NCBI RefSeq assembly: GCF_024323335.1
Contig: NC_066584.1
Location: forward strand, 270,731,618 to 270,795,617
Direction: 5' to 3'
DNA length: 64,000 nt
Source of the DNA: Lathyrus oleraceus
Lineage: Eukaryota > Streptophyta > Magnoliopsida > Fabales > Fabaceae
A program made the translations under genes and the position numbers. Below, in pieces: positions 1 through 9,646 of this stretch (position 1 is its first letter; every line of letters starts with the position of its first letter). The notes beneath the pieces were generated by a model. It made no database searches and was not told the origin of the DNA. It saw only the letters and a list, made by a program, of their open reading frames with translations.

Positions 1-1127
1 TCACGACCACGCTGGGAATAGCAGTACTTCAAATCAGACTGCTGGGGAATCAAAACTCCAATCACTGACACCTCCGCTGGGGATAAGACATCCTTCCAAC
101 TCAGTGGGGATAATCAATCTTCAGACTCAGCTGGGAACTGCCAACTGTCAGACTAGCTGGGGGTACAACCCACTTCTAGGTCTGCTGGGAACTTATCAAT
201 CTTTAGTTCTGCTGGGGATAGAAGGCCCTATCCACAGACGTCTCTGCAGGGGAGAAAAAGTAGCTTTGATAGCCTTCATACTTGCTTGGGGAAACAACCA
301 CTTCCAAGCCTACTGGGAAATCATCCATGGCTTAACTATGCTGGGGAGACAAGTCTCGAACTTGCTTCATCTGCTGGGGAACATCCCCATCCTCTCATAC
401 TGCTGAGGAATCAAAGATAACAACCTGCAAAACAGCACCACAAACATGCCCCAGGGGTACATGGACAAGATACGCTCAAGTGTCCTCAACATTCAAAATG
501 ATTTTCAAAGGTTTTATCTTCCTGCACGTTATTGTTTAGCCTTCATGTTTTTATATGCAATGTTTATAAAAAATTCGGACGTTTTTGCAAACAACACAGT
601 AAAATAAAAACAAGAGAGCAATTTATCTGAATAACGACTTTCATTGATTGAAAATGGGCCTGAAAAGGCGAATACATCGGGAAGCAATTCCTAGAAAGAG
701 GTAATTGCGCACAAAAGGAAAAAATCTATCCTAATGGCAATGTGAACACAACATCCACTATTTCCCAATTCTGTTATAACCCACAGATCATCAGTTTTCC
801 TCCCAACTTCCTGGCTTTCTGAGAAGAATGACTGGACCGATCACATCTTTGGAGATGGTAGACAATGAAGCGCGATGAAGTACAGATAACTCAGACTGTA
901 GTCTTCGCTCTAATCCCTCTTTTGCCTGGACCGCCGTTTCGGGTTTCAATCCACCGGGATACCCATTTTTGCCTAAGCCGCCCTTGCGGGTTTTCGACTT
1001 ACCGGGTGTACAAATTGTTTTCATTTTTATCCCTAACTTTTGCCCGAACCTTTTCTTTCTGTTTTTGGTTCGCCGGGATGCCCTTTTTTGCCTGGACTCT
1101 TTTATTCTTTTTGCCCAGCGGGTCAAT
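1..1127 (-). other. 3' UTR of element B (proximal part)
   Basis: This non-coding stretch follows B's integrase. In element sense it begins with three hairpins (separate entry) and a block at about 640-760 that resembles the equivalent part of element E (61140-61230). It ends in a repeat field at 1-420, where the plus strand shows a GCTGGGGA-like core about every 30-35 bp (near 31, 71, 205, 337 and 369). Read in element sense the core is TCCCCAGC, complementary to part of the element's PBS. Open frames here are short, overlap on both strands and match no family I recognise. Confidence 0.75.
927..1090 (-). other. Post-integrase hairpin triplet of element B
   Basis: Three stem-loops follow the pol stop codon in element sense. 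The first pairs CGAACC with GGTTCG at about 1042-1076. The second is 974-1001, where TAAGTC pairs with GGCTTA around an inner CCC-GCAA-GGG. The third is 927-953, where TGGAT pairs with GTCCA. Each is followed directly by a GGCAAAA run and then a purine-rich GGG. The same order occurs in A, D and E with different but still complementary stems. Confidence 0.6.
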
Positions 1128-4100
1128 TTATGCGAAGTATTTTTTGACTACATCTGAGTTAACAGGGGATGGAAAATCTTCACCATCCATAGTTGTAAGC
1201 ATCAAGGCTCCACCGGAGAAAACCTTCTTCACAACATATGGACCTTCATAATTAGGAGTCCACTTGCCCCTGTTATCTGTACCGGGAGGAAGGATCCTCT
1301 TCAAAACTAGCTCACCGATCTGATAGCTTCGAGGACGCACTTTTTGATCAAAGGCTCTCTTCATCCTTCTCTGATACAACTGCCCATGGCACACAGCTGC
1401 TAGCCGTCTCTCTTCGATAAGGCTCAACTCGTTAAACCTTGTTCGAATCCACTCGGCTTCGTCCAGCTTGACATCTAACAAGACTCTCAGAGAAGGGATC
1501 TCCACTTCAACAGGTAGGACTGCCTCCATACCATACACAAGGGAGTAAGGGGTTTCCTCGGTCGACGTACGTACTAGGGTACGGTACCCATGCAAAGCGA
1601 AAGGCAGCATCTCATGCCAATCCTTGTACGTCACGACCATCTTCTGCACAATCTTCTTGATATTCTTGTTTGCCGCCTCTACAGCACCATTCATCTTCGG
1701 TCTGTAAGGAGAAGAATTGTGATGTTCAATCTTGAAATCTTTGCAAAGCTCTTTCATCATCTTGTTATTGAGATTCGAACCATTATCAGTAATGATCCTC
1801 TCAGGAACCCCATAACGACAGATGATTTCCTTCTTGATAAACCGGGCAACCACTTGTTTAGTCACATTAGCATAAGAAGCTGCTTCCACCCACTTGGTGA
1901 AGTAATCAATCGCAACAAGGATGAAGCGATGCCCATTAGAAGCAATAGGCTCAATCTTCCCAATCATATCAATGCCCCACATGGTGAACGGCCAAGGTGA
2001 ATTCATGACATTCAGAGGGCTTGGTGGTACATGCACCTTATCAGCATAGATTTGACACTTATGGCATTTTCGAGCATATTTGAAACAATCGGATTCCATA
2101 GTCATCCAGTAATAACCGGCTCTCAACAATTTCTTAGACATTGCATGACCACCAGCATGGGTACCAAACGAACCCTCATGCACTTCTTGCATCAACATGT
2201 CTGCTTCGTGTCTATCCACGCGTCTGAGCAAGACCATGTCAAAGTTTCTCTTGTACAACACATCATCCTGATTCAAATAAAAGCTTCCAGCTAGCCTTCT
2301 CAGGGTTTTCTTGTCATTCTTCGACGCACCTTCAGGATACTCCTGGCTCTTGAGGAAGTTCTTGATATCATAGTACCACGGTTTCTCATCCACAACAGAC
2401 TCGGCTGCAAACATATACGCAGGCCTCTCGAGTCGATTCACCGCAACATGTGGCACATGATTCCACCAATGAACTTTGATCATAGAAGACAAAGTAGCCA
2501 AGGCATCAGCCATCTGATTCTCATCTCGGGGAACGTGATACAGCTTCACTTTCTTGAAGAACGTCAGTATTCTTCTGGTGTAATCTCAGTAAGGAATCAA
2601 ATGCGGCTGATTGGTATTCCAATCTCCATTGACCTGATTGATCACTAGAGCGGAATCTCCATAGATGTCAAGCGTTTTGATCCTCAAATCAATGGCTTCT
2701 TCTATTCCCATGATACAAGCCTCATACTCAGCTTCGTTGTTGGTGACATCAAAAGTCAATCTGGCAGAAAAAGGTATATGAGCACATTTAGGATTGATAA
2801 GCACCGCACCAACACCGTTACCATTCACATTCACAGCCCCATCAAACATCAACGTCCACTTGTCATCAGGATCTGGTCCTTCCTCGACAAGAGGCTCTTC
2901 ACAATCTTTCATCTTAAGATACATGATGTCTTCATCAGGGAATTCAAACATCATCGGCTGATAATCTTTAATAGGTTGCTCGGCAAGGTAGTATGACAGA
3001 ATACTACCTTTGATGGCCTTCTGCGACGTGTACTGAATATCATATTCTGTTAAGATCATCTGCCAACGGGCAACACGTCCGGTGAGAGCCGGCTTCTCAA
3101 AGATGTACTTCACTGGATCCATCTTAGAAATCAATAAGGTAGTATGGTTCAACATATACTGCCTCAGTCGGCGAGCACCCCAGGCCAAAGCACAGCAAGT
3201 TTTCTCAAGCTGTGAATATTTGATTTCACAGTCGGTAAACCTTTTGCTAAGGTAGTATATGGCATGCTCTTTTCGACCAGACTCGTCATGCTGTCCCAAT
3301 ACACACCCCATCGAATTCTCAGTCACTGACAGGTACATTATCAGAGGTCTCCCAGGAACTGGAGGAATAAGGATCGGAGGTTTCTATAAATACTCTTTTA
3401 TCTTGTCAAAAGCTTTCTGACAGTCATCGTTCCACCTGATTGCTTGATTCTTTCTTAGCAATTTGAATATTGGTTCACACGTGGCAGTTAGGTGAGATAC
3501 AAACCTTGCAATGTAGTTCAATCTCCCTAAAAACCCACGAACCTGCTTTTCTGTTTTCGGTTCAGGCATTTCTCGAATAGCTTTTACTTTTGCTGGATCA
3601 ACCTCAATCCCTTTCTCACTGACAATGAAGCCTAACAGCTTACCGGATCGCACACCAAACGTACACTTGTTTGGATTCAGCCTCAGTTTGAACTTTCTCA
3701 GTCTGTCAAACAACTTCTGCAACTCCTCTTCTGTTTGAGACATCGCAATCATATCATCCACATACACTTCTATCTCTTTGTGCATCATGTCATGAAAGAG
3801 AGTCGTCATAGCCCTCTGATAAGTAGCACCGGCATTCTTCAGCCCAAATGGCATCACCTTATAGCAGAACGTGCCCCAAGGTGTAATGAATATCGTCTTT
3901 TCCATGTATTTTGGCGCCATCTTAATTTGATTATATCCAGAGAATCCATCCATGAAAGAGAAAACCGAGGATTGAGTCGTGTTATCAACCAATACATCAA
4001 TGTGAGGTAATGGGAAATCATCTTTCGGACTCGCTCTGTTCAAATCCCGGTAATCGACACACATCCTGACTTTGCCATCCTTCTTCGGCACGGGAACGAT

Positions 4101-4590
4101 GTTGGCCACCCACGGGGGATAAGTTGTTACTGACAAGAAACCACCATCGAACTGCTTCTGAACCTCTTCCTTGATCTTAACAGCCATATCAGGACTCGTT
4201 CTGCAAAGCTTCTGCTTGACTGATGGACAATCTTCTCTGAGAGGCAGTTTATGCACCACAATATCGGTATCCAACCCAGGCATATCTTGATACGACCAGG
4301 AGAATATCTCCACATACTCTCTCAGCATCTCAATCAACCTGCTCTTGACATCTTCTTTCAAAGAAGCCCCGATCTTAATATCTCTTCTGGCGTCCTCAGT
4401 ACCAAGATTAACAATCTCCAACTCCTCCTGATGAGGTTGGATGACCCTTTCCTCTTGCTTCAACAATCTGACCAATTCTTTAGGGAGTTCACAGTCTTCC
4501 TCACTCTCCTCTTCAGCTTGGTAGATGGGATTATTGAAATCATACTGAGCCATAACAGAACTGTTCATAGTGGATTCCGTGAGATCATTT
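1128..4590 (-). pseudogene. pol: Element B pol exon: RT, RNase H, second RNase H, integrase (broken)
   Basis: This is the polymerase half of the polyprotein downstream of the intron acceptor at 4590/4591. RT occupies about 4330-3500, with the palm motif MDGFSGY and the catalytic YVDD. The gypsy RNase H follows to about 3000. A second, archaeal-type RNase H (FDGAVN, NEAEYEA, YGDSALV, DENQMADALA) runs from about 2880 to 2480. The integrase follows, with an H-H-C-C finger (TH, GGH, KCHKC) and the DDE core. One frame runs throughout but is broken by TAG at 3384-3386 (CAG in A) and TGA at 2586-2588. A four-codon deletion lies after the YVDD helix relative to A and D. Final stop at 1128-1130. It is not functional as it stands. 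Confidence 0.9.
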
Positions 4591-4834
4591 CTGCATGTTT
4601 AATGCTTTGTTTTAGAAAAAGAGTTCAAGAAAGTCACAAAAAACAAAAACATTGCCATTTTTATTTTTTGAAAAATAAAAACAAAAATAGAAAGACAGGG
4701 ATCACAAAATTGTTTGCAAAACGTCATTTATTAATGATATCATTGAAAAAACATGATGAGGCCCTACAATGAACCACTACGCCTTGGGCAGAACGTAGGG
4801 TTTTGTGCAAAATGAAAAAACAAAAGAAAATTAC
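4591..4834 (-). other. Putative intron between gag-protease and pol, element B
   Basis: In element sense the donor is AGA|GTAATTTTC at 4835/4834 and the acceptor is ACATGCAG|A at 4591/4590, giving 244 nt. The upstream frame enters with two bases of a codon and the downstream exon supplies the third, so removal restores one frame. The same donor and acceptor and the same phase occur in A and D. A small intron between protease and RT is an established trait of Ogre elements. Confidence 0.8.
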
Positions 4835-4950
4835 TCTGTTTGAAGAGTAACTTGGACCACATCTTCTGCTGTCCAGTTGTTGATCGACTCCCCTGGTGCA
4901 CACGGGCAAACCCAGTTGTCCAGATCACAATCACTGTCACCATCTTCACT
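4835..4950 (-). pseudogene. Element B gag-protease exon, last codons before the intron
   Basis: This is the acidic tail of the protease-containing exon (EDGDSDCDLDNW...), ending at the donor site. It is detached from the rest of its exon (24320-27434) by complex A/C. Position 4950 is in phase with 24320 when one ACTGG copy is removed. The equivalent tail in element A is at about 18120-18235. Confidence 0.85.
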
Positions 4951-4955
4951 ACTGG
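4951..4955. repeat. Target-site duplication ACTGG, left copy, of complex A/C
   Basis: ACTGG directly precedes TGTCGC at 4956. The same five bases follow the outermost LTR at 24320-24324. Both flanks belong to B's protease exon. Five bp is the usual duplication size for Ty3/gypsy integrases. Confidence 0.92.
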
Positions 4956-5369
4956 TGTCGCAACCTGAAAAATACAGTGCGCGAAAAAAAACAACCGGCG
5001 AAAGGAAATGACAGAAGAGTCGCCACCGTGCGTTATTCATCCCAAAGGAGGGAAAGGAAACGCTCGAAGTAAACCTGAAAAAGGAAAGGACAAGACGGGG
5101 TCTCGCAACCAAATCTTGGGTTCGGGAGTCGGTTATGCGAAGGGAAGGTATTAGCACCCCTACGCATCCATAGTACTCTACGGGATCCACTTTTGCGGTT
5201 TTTTGTCTAAAGGGTGTGGGTTTACCTAATGTGTTTATTCACTAAAAAGGTTAAGAGAAATGACTCGCACGGATGTCGCATCCACTGCATACGTATCTCA
5301 TCTGAATATGAGAATCAGAGTCTTCGTAGCTCGGCTGACCTATGGGTTGGGGGATGTGTGCTCGCTAAG
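4956..5369 (-). repeat. Truncated LTR of unit C (U5-side end only)
   Basis: This matches the first 414 plus-strand bases of the full LTR at 6087-7674 with only scattered differences, then joins the leader sequence at 5366-5369. TAAG at the join is present in both parents (LTR ...CGCTAAG|ACATC; leader ...TATTAAG|GATGCC). This indicates an illegitimate-recombination deletion that removed the whole coding region of unit C and the U3 side of its 3' LTR. Confidence 0.88.
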
Positions 5370-6066
5370 GATGCCTGATCGGATCAACCATGAATCAAGG
5401 GTTTGTCGCAAGTCACGAGCATGGAGTTTAGGTTAAGAACCACCCAAAAGGAGTGTACTAAGGTTTAAACCTGCCAAACATGTTCTACAAAAGGTTCCCA
5501 TAGTCATAATCCCATCTTTCGGATATTATCAGAGGAACGACTACTCGTATTCCAACAATATTCTCAAGAGAGACTCTTATGAGTGTAGTATCGCGTAACA
5601 ATCGTATCAAATCTTACACTTGAACGACTTTCGCACTACGTCCTACAAATAGGCCAAGATGGGTTTGGTAAACTAAGGTCCTTGGCTTCTTAGGTCTATA
5701 TTGGAACAAGTAATGTCTAACCACAACTTACTTATGTGACATCATTGATCTCAACATGACCTCCACCAAGTGAATGGGCTTGCAAGTCAACTCGCTAAGG
5801 AATAACTCCACACAAGTTGACAGGACTATGCCATTCTCCTATCTTAAGTGCACTCGAGTTCGGGTATAGAACTCATCTCACAAAGATTACCAAGCAGCCA
5901 TAGCCAGCCAACAGATACAACAATGATATGTACACCATGCAATAAGGTAAAGCAGGTAAATAAATAACTGTACAAAAGCATGAACACCCAATAAACAAAC
6001 AAACTACAAAAGCTAGGAGGGACTCGCTTAGGGAAGGTGGACCAGCAAGAGGTCAACTTCTTAGCG
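5370..6066 (-). other. 5' leader of unit C
   Basis: This is nearly identical to A's leader (22017-22711), with a handful of substitutions. It includes the small inverted repeat GAGTTC/GAACTC near 5850-5870. No coding frame of interest. Confidence 0.8.
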
Positions 6067-6084
6067 TCCCCAGCAGAGTCGCCA
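6067..6084 (-). other. Primer binding site next to the middle LTR (unit C)
   Basis: Element-sense sequence TGGCGACTCTGCTGGGGA starts two bases inside the LTR end. It is complementary to the 3' end of plant tRNA-Arg(ACG) including CCA, with one wobble position, as I recall that tRNA. The same 18 bases occur in A, B and D. Confidence 0.85.
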
Positions 6085-6401
6085 GCTGTCGCAACCTGAA
6101 AAATACAGTGCGCGAAAAAAAACAACCGGCGAAAGGAAATGACAGAAGAGTCGCCACCGTGCGTTATTCATCCCAAAGGAGGGAAAGGAAACGCTCGAAG
6201 TAAACCTGAAAAAGGAAAGGACAAGACGGGGTCTCGCAACCAAATCTTGGGTTCAGGAGTCGGTTATGCGAAGGGAAGGTATTAGCACCCCTACGCATCC
6301 ATAGTACTCTACGGGATCCACTTTTGCGGTTTTTTGTCTAAAGGGTGTGGGTTTACCTAATGTGTTTATTCACTAAAAAGGTTAAGAGAAATGACTCGCG
6401 C

Positions 6402-6557
6402 GGATGTCGCATCCACTGCATACGTATCTCATCTGAATATGAGAATCAGAGTCTTCGTAGCTCGGCTGACCTATGGGTTGGGGGATGTGTGCTCGCTAAG
6501 ACATCGCGTCTTATGCCTACGTATCTCATCTGGAATGAGAATCAGAGCAAGCCGTAG
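6402..6557 (-). other. Two bipartite hairpin modules in the U5-side part of the middle LTR
   Basis: Module 1: small stem GGATG/CATCC (6402-6414) followed by TACG/CGTA (6421-6459) enclosing TCTCAT/ATGAGA. Module 2: small stem TAAGAC/GTCTTA (6497-6513) followed by CTACG/CGTAG (6517-6557) enclosing TCTCAT/ATGAGA. Both share the spacing and the ATCAGAG and TCGG sequences seen in the LTRs of B, D and S. Confidence 0.65.
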
Positions 6558-7240
6558 TTCGGCTAACTACGGGGTTATGGATTGGGTTTTGGACGAACAA
6601 CGTCACTACGCAATCTACCGGATGCTCGACCTTTGGAGACTTACTCGCCTGTAGTAGAAGGAGTAAACGTGTGTTATGGGTTTTAGGGTTTGGGATGCTC
6701 GAGGGCAAACAGGCAGTCCTTGACGAAGGAACCGCGCTACATGTGGGGATACGAATACAAAACACAAAACATGTATCTCAAAGTAAAATGCCACCAAGGG
6801 GCTCAAACATTGCCTCCTATCGAGGTCTTCCAGCTAAGAAAGCGATAAAGTACGAGAAAGGGAAAAAATTACCACACGGATAAAGATCCGAAGCTATAGC
6901 AGTTAAAGGAGCAAGAAACCCTGAAATCTCTCCAGCTGGACCGTCAAAGGAAATCAGTCAACACGAATAATCAGAATAAAACTTCAGCGGGTATCCCACA
7001 AATAAAGTGGGAAACCACACGAGTGTCTCTGATGAGAGAGATCGATCGAACGGTGCGGCTGGATTTGTAAAGCTCTGTTAGGTTTGTGTGAGGTGGAGGC
7101 AAAAGAGCGTGTGAATCGGAGTGAACTCCTCAGAGCTGCCTGAAGGTTGCTGCAGAGTAATTCCTAGGTCTCCTTCTCTCAAGATCTTTCTCCCATGGTT
7201 CTCCCAGTGTAACTCCAAGTGTAACTCCTCTACTGAAACT

Positions 7241-7253
7241 TCAGTATTTATAG
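7241..7253 (-). promoter_or_regulatory. Putative TATA box, middle LTR
   Basis: Element-sense CTATAAATACTGA lies about 425 bp into the LTR. It is the best TATA match in this LTR, and the copy in the partner LTR is identical. Confidence 0.6.
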
Positions 7254-7331
7254 ACTGATTTCGTGGGTAATGGGCTTGGAATAAGGTCAACTGAGGCCCA
7301 AAGCTTTCTGATTTTTTTCTGAAATGCACGC

Positions 7332-7414
7332 CCTTCGCCTAGCGAAGGATCTGCTCGCCTAGCGAGCATGACAGTACTCTTCGCTAAGCGAAGCATCTGC
7401 TCGCCTAGCGAGCA
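7332..7414 (-). promoter_or_regulatory. Four tandem short palindromes upstream of the TATA box, middle LTR
   Basis: Dyads centred near 7340, 7360, 7386 and 7406 alternate between CCTTCGC-CTA-GCGAAGG or CTTCGC-TAA-GCGAAG and TGCTCGC-CTA-GCGAGCA. They lie about 80-165 bp upstream of the TATA box in element sense. The whole block is repeated in the partner LTR at 23977-24059. Confidence 0.6.
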
Positions 7415-7674
7415 TGACAGCTCAACAGCAGATTCTTGCTTCTTCAAGTCTGGCAATTTGCACGGTGAATAGGCCCCAATTAGACCTGTTGGTAGTACCT
7501 CAAGTCTATTCCTTGCGTTGACTGACCGTCTAAGTAGAACCCACAAAGTGTCCTGGATGATGTTCGAGCTTCTTGGAGCTAATTCTGATTGACATGATGC
7601 AATGTGGTATGAAATGCTAAATGACCTAAAAAGTGAATGCATGAAATGAGGAGGGCAAATTTTGGGGTGTTACA

Positions 7675-7687
7675 GCTGCCCCTATTC
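7675..7687 (-). other. Polypurine tract of element A
   Basis: Element-sense GAATAGGGGCAGC directly precedes the 3' LTR start TGTAACACC. Element E has the same tract before its own LTR (63772-63784). Confidence 0.85.
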
Positions 7688-7800
7688 AATCAACTGGAGA
7701 CCTGGAAAGAAGATAGCAGCGGCTTTCGCACTTTAGAGGTATCAAGGGATTGAATACAATAAAAGCCCAAAAATTTGCACTGCAGTGAAGTGAAGTAACA

Positions 7801-8400
7801 ATGCCTGTCAGAATCGGCAAAGAGGTGGTCTTGAAGGAAGAATCCGTCTGGTACGGTGAAAGTCTGTCTGAATACCGACAAAGAATGCTAACCTGGATAC
7901 CAAAATAAATGGTAACACAGAAATAACCATGGCCTGAATGCCGCTCATCAGTCTGAATACTGGAAATGACTTCGATCTGAACATCGGGAGATATGAGATT
8001 ATTACTATCGGTCTGAACACCGAGAGGCTAGCCTGAATGCCACAAGTTGCGTCGACCTGAACGTCGGAAACCTCTTCGATCTGAACATCGGAGAACTGGC
8101 CTGAATGCCACAAGTTGCATCGACCTGAACGTCGGAAACTTCTTCGATCTGAACATCGAAAAATTGGCCTGAATGCCACTTCGATCTGAATATCGGGAAA
8201 ACTGGCCTGAATGCCACTTCGATTTGAATATCGGAACACTGGCCTGAATGCCACTTCGGTCTGGATACCGGAAAACTGGCCTGAATGCCACTTCGATCTG
8301 AATATCGGAACACTGGCCTGAATGCCACTTCGGTCTGGATACCGGAAAACTGGCCTGAACGCCACTTCGATCTGAATATCGGAAAACTTCATGCCTGTCA
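7801..8400 (-). repeat. Hairpin array with RTTCAG loops, element A 3' UTR
   Basis: About twenty short dyads share the loop RTTCAG (CTGAAY on the plus strand) while stems vary. Clear ones include CAGT/ACTG at 7949-7962, CGAT/ATCG at 7973-7986 and CGGT/ACCG at 8009-8022. TGGC/GCCA, CGAC/GTCG and CGAT/ATCG alternate through 8050-8395. The unit length is about 35-65 bp. Element E carries the same array in its 3' UTR. Confidence 0.75.
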
Positions 8401-9448
8401 GCATCGGCAGAAAGATAATAGAGGCGGCGCATGGGCCAATGACACTTGCTGGAGATAACCAAGGTGAGTCATGAACAATCTTCAGTCTGAGTACTGGAAA
8501 CAACTTCTAGCTTATCACTTGGGATACCGAGAATGTTTTATGCTTACAATGCGTATGTTTGAATTTTTCAATGGCGTAATGCTCCATGAAAATGGAAATG
8601 CTACGCGATTTGGAGGGATGCAATGCAATATGATTCTACATGCGAGGATGCGAAATGCTGGGTAGAATGCCAAGCTGAGGCAAGGGGATCTGCTGGGGAA
8701 ATGATTACCATCTTCTGGACCCTGGCCAGGCTGCTGGAGATACACACCACAATGAACTCTGTGGGGAGATGACTAGCCATACCGAGACTCTGATCGGGGA
8801 AAGAATGGCATTGGAAGCCTGCTGCTGAGGAAAGCTACAATGATTCTGGCAACCACGATTTGCGAGAGATGACTCAGCAGGGGGAGCAAACACTGATACG
8901 GTACCGAGGTTCTGCTTCAAGGAAAGAAACCATGGATCATCTGCAGAGGATTTTAAGGAAATGCCCCGAGGGTATCTGTTCTAAATAGACGATCCAAAGC
9001 ACTTAAAATTTACAGCAATTTTAAATGTTTATTAAGCATGTACCTGTAAAGCCCTTATGTGTCATGATGCAATGTTTATCAAAAATTCGGACGTCATTTT
9101 TGCAAACAAAACAGTAAAATGAAAATGAAAACAGAGATATACCGAATAACATGATTTTATTGATTGAATGGCCTCTGAATAGGCATTTACATTAGGAAGC
9201 AATCCCTGGAAAGAGGTAATCGCACAAAAGATAAAAACAGAAATTAATCTAATGGCAATATGAAATGGATTTCTATTGGGTTCCAATTCTGCTATGACTT
9301 GCCCGTCTTCAAGATCCTCCAAATGATCAGCCTTCTGAGAAGGTGATTGGACTGTTTCCTACCTTTCGAAAATTTCCAGTCATTGGCACGAGATGAGATT
9401 CAGAACTAACTCAGAACGCAGTCATTCGCTTAATCCCTAACTTTTGCC

Positions 9449-9600
9449 TGGATCGCCCTTTTCAGGTTTTCAATCCACCGGGATACCCATTTTTGCCTAA
9501 GTTGCCTTTTCAGGTTTTCAACTTACCGGGTGTACGATCTTTTCATTTTTAATCCCTAATTTTTTTCTGAACCTTTTCATTTTCTTGGTTCGTCGGGATG
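9449..9600 (-). other. Post-integrase hairpin triplet of element A
   Basis: Hairpins at 9498-9525 (TAAGTT/AACTTA around CCTGAAAAGG) and 9449-9477 (TGGAT/ATCCA around CCTGAAAAGG), plus GAACC/GGTTC at about 9565-9592. Each is followed in element sense by a GGCAAAA-type run or a degenerate form of it. Stem bases differ from B, D and E but remain complementary. Confidence 0.6.
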
Positions 9601-9646
9601 CCCATTTTTGCCTGGACTATTCTTTTTACTGTCCAGCGGGTCTATT

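Larger units (their letters stand above)
6087..7674 (-). repeat. Middle LTR of complex A/C (3' LTR of A, 5' LTR of C)
   Basis: This 1588-bp LTR begins TGTAACACCCC and ends GCGACA in element sense. It is the same length as its partner at 22732-24319 and differs by scattered substitutions, roughly one in 80 bases by eye. A polypurine tract abuts one end and a PBS the other, so it serves two units. It carries a TATA box, four short palindromes in the proximal promoter and two bipartite hairpin modules (6402-6557). Confidence 0.93.
7688..9646 (-). other. 3' UTR of element A
   Basis: This is a non-coding region of about 2 kb. In element sense it holds the post-integrase hairpin triplet (9449-9600), a field of TCCCCAGC-like motifs at about 8680-8900 (plus-strand GCTGGGGA forms), and an RTTCAG-loop hairpin array (7801-8400). 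Several long overlapping open frames at 7808-8503 read through the array in all three minus-strand frames because the repeat lacks stops. They do not look like proteins. Confidence 0.8.

Noticed and set aside
1590..2000. Plus-strand frames of 60-140 codons opposite pol genes, repeated at about 10133-10612, 38874-39284, 41004-41303 and elsewhere
   Set aside because: They are antisense shadows of conserved pol domains and recur wherever pol does.
4956..5369. Independent solo LTR insertion at 4956
   Set aside because: It lacks the other LTR end and a duplication of its own. It joins leader sequence at TAAG and shares the outer ACTGG with the far LTR, so it belongs to the tandem element.
7241..7642. 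133-codon frame within the A/C LTR, repeated at 23886-24287
   Set aside because: It lies in the promoter part of an LTR, is duplicated only because the LTR is, and has no protein features.
7808..8503. Long overlapping minus-strand open frames rich in repeated SDRSGIQA-type peptides
   Set aside because: All three frames are open because the hairpin repeat lacks stops. The peptides are translations of the RTTCAG array, sit in a 3' UTR, and match no known protein.
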